A stretch of 64,000 bases of DNA from Sulfuriferula sp047300855 (lineage in GTDB: Bacteria > Pseudomonadota > Gammaproteobacteria > Burkholderiales > Sulfuriferulaceae): positions 186,001-250,000 of the forward strand of contig NZ_CP170197.1 in NCBI RefSeq assembly GCF_047300855.1, in the 5' to 3' direction. Positions within the stretch are counted from its first letter, which is position 1, and each line of letters opens with the position of its first letter. Both the position numbers and the translations under genes were made by a program. The notes beneath the pieces were generated by a model that was not told the origin of the DNA, ran no database searches, and worked only from the letters and a program-made list of their open reading frames with translations. Below are positions 17,021 through 25,349 of the stretch, one piece after another.

Positions 17021-18466
17021 TTAACGCTTCCAGACAAGATCCAGTTCGCGTGCTGCTTTGACGTCATCGAGTCGCCGCACCGGCTGGGTATACGGCGCGC
17101 CCTTGACCAGATTGGGGTTGCTGCGCGCCTCGGCCAGGATGGTTTTCATGGCTGCGATGAAGCCATCCAGCGTTTCTTTGGATTCGGTTTCGGTCGGCTC
17201 GATCAGCAGGCATTCCGGCACGAGCAGCGGGAAATAGGTGGTGGGGGCGTGGTAGCCATAATCGAGCAGACGCTTGGCGAAGTCCATCGCGGTCACGCCG
17301 GTTTCGTCCTTGAGTTTTTTCAGCGTGATGATGAACTCGTGGCTGGCGCGGCGCGTGGGGAAGGCAATATCGAAACCGGCTTTTTTCAACTCGGCCAGCA
17401 GGTAGTTGGCGTTGAGCGTGGCGAAGTCTGCCACGCGGTGCATGCCTTCCGCACCCAGCATGCGCGCGTAGATGTAGGCGCGCAGCAGTACTCCCGCGTT
17501 GCCGTTGTTGGCGCTCATGCGGCCGATGGATTGCGGGATGTCGGCTTCCACCAGCAGACGGTAACGGCCCTTGTCATGGGCAACCACGGGTACCGGCAGG
17601 AACGGCAGCAAACGTTCCGAAACACCCACCGGGCCGGCGCCTGGTCCGCCGCCGCCGTGCGGGGTGGAGAAGGTTTTATGCAGGTTCATGTGGATCACGT
17701 CGAAACCCATGTCGCCGGGTTTGACGCGCCCCAGAATAGCGTTGAGGTTGGCGCCGTCGTAATACAGCAGACCGCCGGCGTCGTGCACGATTTTCTGGAT
17801 GTCCTGGATTTTTTTCTCGAACACGCCCAGCGTGGACGGATTGGTGAGCATCAGTCCGGCAGTGTTCGGGCCGACGGCGGCGCGCAACGCCTCCAGATCG
17901 ACGTCGCCTTCGCGGTCGGTGGGTATCTCGCGCACCGTGTAACCGCACATCACTGCAGTGGCGGGATTGGTGCCGTGCGCGGCGTTGGGAACGATGATCT
18001 CGCGCCGCGCGTGGTCGTTGCGCGCATCGTGGTAGGCGCGAATCATCGCCACGCCGGCGAATTCGCCCTGCGCGCCGGCCATCGGTGCCATCGACACGCC
18101 GGCCATGCCGGTGACGTCTTTGAGTATTTCCTGCAGTTCATACATCGAGGCGAGGAAACCTTGCCCGGTTTCGGCCGGAGCATGCGGGTGGCGCGCCAGG
18201 AATTGCGGCAGCATCGCCAGCGAGTTGCAGGCGCGCGGATTGTATTTCATGGTGCATGAACCCAACGGGTAGAACTGGGTGTCGATGGAGAAATTCTTCT
18301 GCGACAGGCGCGTGTAGTGGCGCACCACGTCCATTTCCGAAGCTTCAGGCAAGCTGGGCGAATCGGTGCGCATCAGGTGGGCGGGCAAGTCGCTTACATC
18401 GGCGGCCTGTTCAGGCATCTGCGCGTGCGCGGCACGGCCCGGGCGGGAGTGTTCGAATATCAGCAT
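17021..18466 (-). CDS. gcvPB: Glycine dehydrogenase (decarboxylating) subunit 2
   Basis: 481 residues, the PLP-binding C-terminal half of the split P-protein. The cofactor Lys is in HMNLHKTFSTPHGGGGPG. The N-terminal LRTDSPSLPEASEMDVVRHY segment and SIDTQFYPLGSCTMKYNP are typical of the two-subunit form. With GcvPA it decarboxylates glycine and hands the aminomethyl group to lipoyl-GcvH. It is last in the gcv series on this strand, separated from gcvPA by a peroxiredoxin gene. Confidence 0.96.
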   Translation of the reverse strand: MLIFEHSRPGRAAHAQMPEQAADVSDLPAHLMRTDSPSLPEASEMDVVRHYTRLSQKNFSIDTQFYPLGSCTMKYNPRACNSLAMLPQFLARHPHAPAETGQGFLASMYELQEILKDVTGMAGVSMAPMAGAQGEFAGVAMIRAYHDARNDHARREIIVPNAAHGTNPATAVMCGYTVREIPTDREGDVDLEALRAAVGPNTAGLMLTNPSTLGVFEKKIQDIQKIVHDAGGLLYYDGANLNAILGRVKPGDMGFDVIHMNLHKTFSTPHGGGGPGAGPVGVSERLLPFLPVPVVAHDKGRYRLLVEADIPQSIGRMSANNGNAGVLLRAYIYARMLGAEGMHRVADFATLNANYLLAELKKAGFDIAFPTRRASHEFIITLKKLKDETGVTAMDFAKRLLDYGYHAPTTYFPLLVPECLLIEPTETESKETLDGFIAAMKTILAEARSNPNLVKGAPYTQPVRRLDDVKAARELDLVWKR

Positions 18467-18507
18467 GGGTCTAGCCTAATGATGTACTTGATCAAAAACC
18501 ATTTTCG

Positions 18508-18556
18508 CCACGGAGAACACAAAGATTTTCCTCTGAACCCTCAGTGTTCTCTGTGG
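18508..18556. repeat. CACAGAG-type palindrome, copy 2
   Basis: CCACGGAGAACAC (18508-18520) pairs with GTGTTCTCTGTGG (18544-18556), one mismatch. It lies between tpx and gcvPB and could form an mRNA hairpin that separates their expression. Confidence 0.7.
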
Positions 18557-18565
18557 CTATGGGTT

Positions 18566-19072
18566 TTATTGCAAAACCGCCAAAGCGGCGTCGTAGTCGG
18601 GTTCGATCTTGATCTCCGGGACCAGTTGGGCGTGGATGACCTTGTTGGCTTCATCCAGCACCACCACGGCACGGGCGGTGACGCCAGCCAGCGGGCCGTC
18701 GGTGATTTTCACGCCGTAGGCCTGCATGAAATCGCCACCGCGCAAGGTGGACAGGGTTACCACATTGTCCAGTCCCTCGGTGCTGCAAAAACGCCCTTGC
18801 GCGAATGGCAGATCAGCGGAGATCACCAGCACCACGGTATTGGCCAGGCTGCCGGCTTTTGCATTGAATTTGCGTGTGGACTCGGCACATACCGGGGTAT
18901 CCAGCGAAGGCACGATATTCAGCACCTTGCGCTTGCCGGCAAACTCGGCCAGGCCGACATCGGCCAGATCCTTGTTGGTCAGTTTGAAATCCGGTGCGGT
19001 ATCGCCGGTTTTGGGGAAATTGCCTGCCACTTGGATGGGGGTGCCGCCTAGGGTTACTGTACTCATGGTCAT
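18566..19072 (-). CDS. tpx: Thiol peroxidase Tpx (atypical 2-Cys peroxiredoxin)
   Basis: 168 residues (a second Met lies at position 3). The peroxidatic Cys is in VPSLDTPVCAESTRKFN and the resolving Cys in QGRFCSTEGL, the pair expected for Tpx. The protein reduces alkyl hydroperoxides using thioredoxin. The unusual thing is its location, inside the glycine-cleavage operon between gcvPA and gcvPB. A GGAGAC ribosome site precedes the start. Confidence 0.95.
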   Translation of the reverse strand: MTMSTVTLGGTPIQVAGNFPKTGDTAPDFKLTNKDLADVGLAEFAGKRKVLNIVPSLDTPVCAESTRKFNAKAGSLANTVVLVISADLPFAQGRFCSTEGLDNVVTLSTLRGGDFMQAYGVKITDGPLAGVTARAVVVLDEANKVIHAQLVPEIKIEPDYDAALAVLQ

Positions 19073-19093
19073 GTCTCCTTGGTGGTTGATAAA

Positions 19094-20473
19094 TCAGGAT
19101 TTGTACGCGCAGGGCGGGGCTTCGCGGCGCTTGGACAGTATCCGCGCCAGTTGCTGCGCGTATAGATCGAGGTCGGCGGCGGTTTTGGTTTCGGTCGCGC
19201 AGACCAGGATGGCGTTGCCCAGCTCCGGGTAATGCCCGCTTAAATCATAGCCGCCCAGAATGCCTTGCGCTTGCAATGCACGCAGTACTTCGCCCGCTGG
19301 CGCGTCGATCTGGATCACGGCCTCATGGAAGCAGTGTGCGCTGAATACGCGCTTCACGCCGGCAATGGCGCCCAGTTTTTCCAGCAAAATGCGTGTGTTG
19401 GCGTGACAGGCAGCGGCGGCGCGCTTCAGGCCTTCCGGTCCCAGCAGGCTCATGTAGATGGTGGAGGCGGTGACCACCAGGCCCTGATTGGTGCAGATGT
19501 TGGACGTGGCCTTGGAGCGGCGGATGTGCTGTTCGCGCGCTTGCAGGGTCAAGGCAAAGCCGGGTTTTCCGTCCAGATCCACAGTGCGCCCGACGATGCG
19601 GCCGGGCATCTGGCGCACCAGTTCCTGCTTGCAGGTCATGAATCCGTAATAGGGGCCGCCGCTGGACAATGGCGCACCCAATGGCTGGCCTTCACCTACG
19701 GCGATGTCTGCACCTTTGGCACCCCATTGGCCTGGTGCTTTCAGCAATGCCAGCGAAGTCGGGTTGACCAGCGCGATGACGCGAGCGCCGTGCGCGTGCG
19801 CCCAGTCGGTAAGGGCATCGACTTCCTCCAGCGCGCCGAAGAAATTGGGCTGCGGCACCACCAGCGCGGCGAAGTCGCCCATATCCGCAGTCGGCACGGG
19901 GGTGATACCGGTCGCCGGGTCGTAGTCCAGCTCGATGATTTCGATGTGCTGGTTTTTAACGATGCCACTTACTACCGCTCGATACACCGGGGATACGGTA
20001 CGGGGCATCAGTACGCGCGCCGCACCCTTGTGCGCGCGCACCGCCATCAGCACTGCTTCGGCCAGCCCGGAGCCACCGTCGTAGAGCGAGGCGTTGGACA
20101 CATCCAGACCGGTCAGCGAGGCCATCATGGTCTGGTATTCATAAATCAGTTGCAGCGTGCCTTGCGAAGCCTCGGCCTGATAAGGTGTATAGGCCGAATA
20201 GAATTCGCCGCGCGTCGTAATCTGCCACACCGCTGCCGGGATGTGGTGCTCGTAAGCGCCGGCGCCGATGAAGTTGAGATAGCGGCCGTCGGCCTCGGCG
20301 CGTTCCTGCATCAGGCGGTTGATTTCCATTTCGCTCAGCGCGGTGGGTACCTTGGTGAGCTTGCCGTTACGCAGTGCTGCGGGGATTTCGTCGAACAGCG
20401 CGTCGATGGAAGGCGCGCCGATCGCGGCCAGCATGGCCTGGATGTCGTGTTCAGTGTGCGGGATGAAAGGCAT
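19094..20473 (-). CDS. gcvPA: Glycine dehydrogenase (decarboxylating) subunit 1
   Basis: 459 residues, the N-terminal-half subunit of the split P-protein: MPFIPHTEHDIQAMLAAIG at the start, FIGAGAYEHHIPAAVWQITT, ASLYDGGSGLAEAVLMAVRA and TSNICTNQGL. It lacks the PLP Lys, which is in GcvPB. It lies 38 bp after gcvH. It works in the cytoplasm as the first step of glycine cleavage. Confidence 0.96.
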   Translation of the reverse strand: MPFIPHTEHDIQAMLAAIGAPSIDALFDEIPAALRNGKLTKVPTALSEMEINRLMQERAEADGRYLNFIGAGAYEHHIPAAVWQITTRGEFYSAYTPYQAEASQGTLQLIYEYQTMMASLTGLDVSNASLYDGGSGLAEAVLMAVRAHKGAARVLMPRTVSPVYRAVVSGIVKNQHIEIIELDYDPATGITPVPTADMGDFAALVVPQPNFFGALEEVDALTDWAHAHGARVIALVNPTSLALLKAPGQWGAKGADIAVGEGQPLGAPLSSGGPYYGFMTCKQELVRQMPGRIVGRTVDLDGKPGFALTLQAREQHIRRSKATSNICTNQGLVVTASTIYMSLLGPEGLKRAAAACHANTRILLEKLGAIAGVKRVFSAHCFHEAVIQIDAPAGEVLRALQAQGILGGYDLSGHYPELGNAILVCATETKTAADLDLYAQQLARILSKRREAPPCAYKS

Positions 20474-20511
20474 GATGTGTCCTGCTGATTCGGTTGAGTG
20501 CGCCAGTTTTT

Positions 20512-20901
20512 TTAATGCGCCTCGGATTCCACCAGCGCCTGGTAGGCGGCAGCGTCGAGCAGGCTGTCGAGGTCGGCGGCATTATCCGGCTTGAGGGTGA
20601 ACATCCAGGCGGCGTGCGCGCCCTTGTTGATCGCTTCCGGAGCGGCTTCGACCTCGGCGTTGGCGGCAACGACTTCACCGGCGATGGGCGCGTACACGTC
20701 GGAAGCGGCCTTCACCGATTCCACCACCGCGCATTCTTCGCCTGCAGCAAGTTTGCGGCCTACTGCAGGATTTTCCACAAACACCATGTCGCCCAGCAAA
20801 TCCTGAGCGTGTTCGGTAATACCAACGGTTACTGTGCCGTCGGCATTGAGTTTGGCCCATTCGTGGGATTGGGTGTATTTCAGATCGGCGGGAATGTTCA
20901 T
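20512..20901 (-). CDS. gcvH: Glycine cleavage system H protein
   Basis: 129 residues from the ATG at 20901 (MNIPADLKYT), preceded by a GGAG ribosome site. The open frame extends much further upstream but only inside gcvT in another frame. The lipoyl Lys lies in AVVESVKAASDVYAP. It carries the aminomethyl group between P, T and L proteins. It depends on lipoate, and lipA is the first gene of this operon. Confidence 0.96.
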   Translation of the reverse strand: MNIPADLKYTQSHEWAKLNADGTVTVGITEHAQDLLGDMVFVENPAVGRKLAAGEECAVVESVKAASDVYAPIAGEVVAANAEVEAAPEAINKGAHAAWMFTLKPDNAADLDSLLDAAAYQALVESEAH

Positions 20902-20929
20902 TGTGCTCTCCTGGAGAAATGTCGAATGT

Positions 20930-22003
20930 TTAAACCAAAGCTTTACCATTACGAGCGAAAGGGTAGTTGACGACCTTCGCCTTGAGTTTTTTGTCGCGGA
21001 TTTCGACTTCGACTTCCGCACCCGGCGCGATACCCAGCGGGATACGAGCCAGCGCGATGGATTGCTGCAGCGTGGGCGAGAAACTGCCGCTGGTGATTTC
21101 ACCAACGCCATGTTGGGTATGGACTTGCTGGTGCGCGCGCAGCACGCCTTTATCCAGCAGCACCAGACCGACCAGCTGTTGATGGATGTCACGTTTTTGC
21201 AACGCCGATTTGCCGATGAAATCGCGCTCGCTGTGCAGATCAACCGTCCATGCCAGGCCGGATTCCAGCGGGTTGGTGGTTTCATCCATATCCTGGCCAT
21301 ACAGGTTCATGCCCGCTTCCAGGCGCAGCGTGTCGCGCGCACCCAGGCCGATCGGCTTGACGCCCAGCGTGGCGAGCAGGTGCCAGAAAGCCTCGGCCTC
21401 GTTCGCTGGCAGGATCACCTCGAAGCCATCCTCGCCGGTATAACCGGTACGGGCAATGAAATATTGCCGGAATTCAACTGCGTTAAACGGCTTGAGTTCT
21501 TCGGTCTCGGCTTGTGTGCCGGGGATCGCCGCCCACACGCGGGCACGGGCATTGGGTCCCTGCACCGCGATCATCGCGAGGTCACGACGCGGAGTGATGG
21601 CGAGGCCGCGACCCTCTGCCTGTTTTTGCATCCATGCCACATCCTTTTCTGCGGTACCGGCATTGACCACGATGCGGAACCAGTCTTCCGTCAGAAAATA
21701 AATGATGAGGTCGTCGATCACACCGCCATCGGGGTTCAGCATGCATGAGTACAGCGCTTTGCCCGGCAGCTTGAGCTTGTCCACGTTGTTGGCGACCAAT
21801 TTGCGCAGGAAGCCGCGCACGTTGGCGCCTTTCACATCCACCACCAGCATGTGGCACACGTCGAACATGCCGGCATCGGTGCGCACCTGATGGTGCTCCT
21901 CAATCTGCGAGCCGTAGTTGACCGGCATGTCCCAGCCGCCGAAATCCACCATCTTGGCGCCCATGGCGCGGTGTGCAGCGTTGAGCGGGGTTTGTTTAAG
22001 CAT
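20930..22003 (-). CDS. gcvT: Aminomethyltransferase (glycine cleavage T protein)
   Basis: 357 residues from the ATG at 22003 (MLKQTPLNAAHR). Codons further upstream overlap lipA in a different frame and are not credible. GcvT traits: GAKMVDFGGWDMPVNYGSQI, GMFDVCHM, RTGYTGEDGFEVILP and GLGARDTLRLEAGMNLYG. It transfers the methylene unit to tetrahydrofolate. Its start overlaps the lipA stop by 8 bp, showing translational coupling. Confidence 0.96.
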   Translation of the reverse strand: MLKQTPLNAAHRAMGAKMVDFGGWDMPVNYGSQIEEHHQVRTDAGMFDVCHMLVVDVKGANVRGFLRKLVANNVDKLKLPGKALYSCMLNPDGGVIDDLIIYFLTEDWFRIVVNAGTAEKDVAWMQKQAEGRGLAITPRRDLAMIAVQGPNARARVWAAIPGTQAETEELKPFNAVEFRQYFIARTGYTGEDGFEVILPANEAEAFWHLLATLGVKPIGLGARDTLRLEAGMNLYGQDMDETTNPLESGLAWTVDLHSERDFIGKSALQKRDIHQQLVGLVLLDKGVLRAHQQVHTQHGVGEITSGSFSPTLQQSIALARIPLGIAPGAEVEVEIRDKKLKAKVVNYPFARNGKALV

Positions 22004-22928
22004 GACTGCGTCCTTGTTGTTGTTCGGCGTAATAACTGCTGCGCACCAGAGGGCCGGCCTTGACCCAGGCAAAGCCCAGCGCGCGCGCGTCGTTTTCGTA
22101 TTCGGCAAACATATCGGGGTGGATATATTCGACTACCGGCAAGTTATCCAGCGACGGACGCAAATATTGCCCCAGCGATACCCGTGCCACGCCGGCGTCG
22201 CGTAAATCCTTTAACACGTCCATCACTTCCGCACGGGTTTCGCCCAGCCCCAGCATCAGCGCGGATTTGGCTTCCACGCCGGGTTGCTGCGCGGCCTTGT
22301 TCAGCAGCATGAGCGAGCGTGCGTATTGAGAACCTTTGCGCGCCGTTTTATACAGGCGCGGTACGGTTTCCACGTTGTGTCCCCACACCAGGTCGCGGCG
22401 CGTGCCTGCGGGCAGATTCGCCAGTGTGTCGATGATGGTGGCAACAGCTTCGTCCTGGCAGGCGCGGAAATCCGGGGTCAGGTATTCCACGCCGATCTGT
22501 GCATCGCTCAGGCGCAGTTGCTGCAAGGTTTCGGCAAAAATCGAGGCGCCACCATCGGGCAGGTCATCGCGGTTGACCGAGGTAAGCACGATGTATTGCA
22601 GTTGCAATGCCCTCACCGCCTCCGCTACGCGGCGCGGCTCGTCGGCATCGAACCAGGCAGGTTTACCGGTTTTTACCGAGCAAAAGCCGCAGGCCCGGGT
22701 GCAGGTATCGCCCAGCAGCATGAAAGTAGCGGTACCACGGCTCCAGCATTCGCCGCGATTCGGGCAGCGCGCTTCCTCGCATACGGTGTGCAGGCGGTTG
22801 CCATGCACCGCCTCGCCGGTTTTGCCGTAGTGGGTGTCGATGCCGAGGTTCTGGCGGATCCAGATCGGCATGCGTGCGGCATTGGGGACGCGTGCAGACG
22901 GTTGGGATGGGAGGATGTCTGGTGTCAT
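21996..22928 (-). CDS. lipA: Lipoyl synthase
   Basis: 310 residues, a radical-SAM enzyme. The auxiliary cluster motif CEEARCPNRGEC and the radical-SAM motif CTRACGFC are both present. The family C-terminal RSSYYAEQ (Arg-Ser-Ser-Tyr) contains the Ser that ligates the sacrificial cluster. It inserts sulfur into octanoyl groups to make the lipoyl arm of GcvH and 2-oxoacid dehydrogenases. It is first behind the glycine riboswitch, so lipoylation capacity should rise with glycine. Confidence 0.96.
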   Translation of the reverse strand: MTPDILPSQPSARVPNAARMPIWIRQNLGIDTHYGKTGEAVHGNRLHTVCEEARCPNRGECWSRGTATFMLLGDTCTRACGFCSVKTGKPAWFDADEPRRVAEAVRALQLQYIVLTSVNRDDLPDGGASIFAETLQQLRLSDAQIGVEYLTPDFRACQDEAVATIIDTLANLPAGTRRDLVWGHNVETVPRLYKTARKGSQYARSLMLLNKAAQQPGVEAKSALMLGLGETRAEVMDVLKDLRDAGVARVSLGQYLRPSLDNLPVVEYIHPDMFAEYENDARALGFAWVKAGPLVRSSYYAEQQQGRSHA

Positions 22929-22990
22929 GGACTCGGTAAATAAAATAAAGGGATATCGACCGGCGTATTCAATTGCGCAGTTTCAGCCGT

Positions 22991-23189
22991 CACCCCTCTG
23001 TCCTGTTTACCTGAGAGATTACGATGTGAGTGAAACACCGTGTGCCCCTTCGGTGGGCGCTGGCCGTGTGTTTTGGCGCGCCGCTCTCCAGAGATGTCCT
23101 GTTGAATGCGGTTCGGGGGCCTGAGCGGTTCTGGGTGAATTACGCCTTCGGCGGCGCGACGGGCGCGCACTCTCCCGCAGTTACTGCGG
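22991..23189 (-). promoter_or_regulatory. Tandem glycine riboswitch (two aptamers) for the lipA-gcv operon
   Basis: Read on the minus strand, aptamer 1 has GGGAGAGTGCGCG, CGCCGAAGGCG, CTCAGGC and AGGACA. Aptamer 2 has TCTGGAGAGCGGCGC, CACCGAAGGGGCA, CTCTCAGG and AGGACAGAGGGG. These are the conserved gcvT-element sequences in the right order. It ends about 60 bp before lipA. Glycine binding normally switches the cleavage operon on. Confidence 0.93.
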
Positions 23190-23302
23190 ACAAGCGCGCA
23201 CTATACCTCATGCGGCCGGATTCAGACAATCAACTACGTATAATCAAATGCCATCTGAGCAGATTATTTGAAGCATGAAGCCTTTGGCCCAGCGAGGTGA
23301 AA

Positions 23303-24973
23303 TCAATTTCCGTGGGCCGGTTTTTTTCTGGTCGTTGCGGTGCGTACCTGATTACGGCCAGCGTGTTTGGCTTCATAAAGTGCGGCGTCTGCCACCGCGA
23401 GCAAATCCGCTGCATTCGAAAACTGTTCGCTTGAGGCAGCGCCGGCGCTAAGCGTGACGTTGAAACTCTGTCCGTCATGAACAAAATTAACCTCCGCAAA
23501 GTGTTGTCGAATATCGTCAAGCAGGTGCTCCGCATCAGCCAGCGTGCATTCCGGCAGGGCGATGGCGAACTCCTCGCCACCATAGCGACCGATGCTGTCC
23601 TGGCGACGCAGGCGCTGCCGCATCAGCTGACCCAGTGTCTTGATGACCTGATCGCCCATGAGGTGTCCCCGCGTATCGTTTACCTGTTTGAAGTGATCGA
23701 TATCCACCATTGCCACGGTCAGCGGTTTGGCCAAACGGAGGGCGCGGCCCACTTCATGCGTCAATTGGTTTTTGAAGCTGGCATGTTTGAGCAGTCCGGT
23801 CAGGCTGTCCTGATTCATCAGTTCCGATATTTTACGCGAGCGCGCTGCCCGGGCCCGGACTGCAGCGATCAACTGCGGGGCGGAGATGGGTTTGGTCAGG
23901 AAGTCGTCAGCGCCACTGCCCAGGGCTTTGATCTGTTGATCCAGGCCACCCTCTGCAGAAAGATAAATGATAGGCAAGCTTAACCAGGTTTGATCGAAGC
24001 GGATGATCCGGGCCAGTTCCGCACCGGAGCATTCCGGCATATGCAGATCCATAAGGACCAGGTCGGGGTGCAGGCGCTCGATTGCCGCCAGTACATTGCG
24101 TGGTTCAGAGATGGTCTCTGCCAGTATGCCGGCGGCAGTCAATACCAGCCGGTAATGCTCGGAGAGGATCTGGTCGTCATCCACGATCAAGACTCGGTAA
24201 GGGGTGTGTTCGCGCTCGCGCAACAGTCTTTCGATATGCGCGGCCAGAGTGGGGATGTCCGTGGGTTTGATCAGAAAAGCATCGCCGCCGGCTCGAGCTG
24301 CCGCCAACTTTGCCTGGAAATCGCTTCGTCCGGTCAGAAAAATGGTAGGGAGCTGGTAGCCCAATCGAGCAAAGAGTGACGCTGTGCCCTGCGTGCCGTT
24401 GGCAGGGATTTGTCCTTCCAGCATGATATCTACCACCAGCACATCAGGCGATTCGGCGCTGATGGCTGCTTCGGCGTCAGCAAAACCGGGAAAGAGAATT
24501 ACTTTATAGTCAAACTGATTCAGTCCCTGCTTGAGTTTGACGCCTAACTCGGGGTCATCCTCGATCAAGAAGATGCAGGCTTGTTTTTGCCCTGCAGGCG
24601 GCAGGATTGGTGCCTCCGGGTGCCTGGCTAGGAGGGAGGCTTCGGGGCTGGTCAATGTATCGCCAAGCGCCAACAGACCGGCTTTCCATTCTGCCCATTG
24701 AAGAGGTAACGGCGCGGTAGCGCGCTCTAGCCAGGTCTGAACCGTTACTTCCAGTGAGTGCGCCTGAAGGGAAAGCGCTGCAAAACCGAAAGTGCCGCCG
24801 GAACCCGCCAGCTTGTGCAGTCGGGCATGGATATCTGTCAGCATGGATCGAGGGATATCCTGCTCCTGCCCGGCGACACGACTCTTCAGGTCATTCAGGG
24901 CATGCTCCAGCTGCATGGCATATTGTTTCTGCAGCGCGGCCAGCTGTGCCGGGAAATCCATGGAATCAGCCAA
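23303..24973 (-). CDS. Hpt-REC-REC-GGDEF diguanylate cyclase
   Basis: 556 residues. An N-terminal Hpt domain has its phospho-His in LHKLAGSGGTFGF (about residue 52). Two receiver domains follow (LIEDDPELG with VVDIMLEG, and VLIVDDDQILS with LVLMDLHMPE). The C-terminal cyclase domain has the active-site motif GGEEF in IGRYGGEEFAIALP, and the sequence NQDSLTGLLKHASF opens the domain. The protein makes cyclic di-GMP under phosphorelay control. It overlaps the upstream regulator gene by 8 bp and belongs with the hybrid kinase. Confidence 0.92.
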   Translation of the reverse strand: MADSMDFPAQLAALQKQYAMQLEHALNDLKSRVAGQEQDIPRSMLTDIHARLHKLAGSGGTFGFAALSLQAHSLEVTVQTWLERATAPLPLQWAEWKAGLLALGDTLTSPEASLLARHPEAPILPPAGQKQACIFLIEDDPELGVKLKQGLNQFDYKVILFPGFADAEAAISAESPDVLVVDIMLEGQIPANGTQGTASLFARLGYQLPTIFLTGRSDFQAKLAAARAGGDAFLIKPTDIPTLAAHIERLLREREHTPYRVLIVDDDQILSEHYRLVLTAAGILAETISEPRNVLAAIERLHPDLVLMDLHMPECSGAELARIIRFDQTWLSLPIIYLSAEGGLDQQIKALGSGADDFLTKPISAPQLIAAVRARAARSRKISELMNQDSLTGLLKHASFKNQLTHEVGRALRLAKPLTVAMVDIDHFKQVNDTRGHLMGDQVIKTLGQLMRQRLRRQDSIGRYGGEEFAIALPECTLADAEHLLDDIRQHFAEVNFVHDGQSFNVTLSAGAASSEQFSNAADLLAVADAALYEAKHAGRNQVRTATTRKKPAHGN

Positions 24974-25349
24974 GGCTTTGCTCCCAGATTTGTCGCACCC
25001 GGGTTGCCAGATTCATCGGGTCGAAGGGTTTGGGAATGACATCCAGTGCTCCCATGGCCTGGAACTGCGCCACCTCGGTTGGCTGGACTTTGGCGGTGAG
25101 GAAAATCACCGGAATTGCCGCCGTCGCGGTATCGGCGCGCAGGTGTTGCAGCGTGGTGGGGCCATCCATGCCCGGCATCATGACGTCCAGCAGAATCAGG
25201 TCGGGCGCAAAATCTTCAACTTTATCCAGGGCGTCCTGTCCGCTGCCGCAGATCATTACCTGAAAGCCGCCCACCATTTCCAGCGCCAGTTTCGCCACGG
25301 CCTGGATATCGGGTTCGTCTTCCACGTAGAGAATGCGTTCGAGCTTCAT
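24966..25349 (-). CDS. Single-domain response regulator (CheY-like)
   Basis: 127 residues, one receiver domain: LYVEDEPDIQ acidic pocket, phospho-acceptor Asp in LILLDVMMPGMDG (about residue 55), Thr in VIFLTAK and Lys in VIPKPFDP. There is no output domain. Both ends overlap neighbours (8 bp and 4 bp), so it is part of the kinase-regulator-cyclase unit and may act as a phosphate shuttle. Confidence 0.9.
   Translation of the reverse strand: MKLERILYVEDEPDIQAVAKLALEMVGGFQVMICGSGQDALDKVEDFAPDLILLDVMMPGMDGPTTLQHLRADTATAAIPVIFLTAKVQPTEVAQFQAMGALDVIPKPFDPMNLATRVRQIWEQSLG

Noticed and set aside
17249..18259. 336-codon plus-strand open frame across gcvPB
   Set aside because: Shadow of gcvPB; reads as low-complexity His/Gly/Val mixture without motifs.
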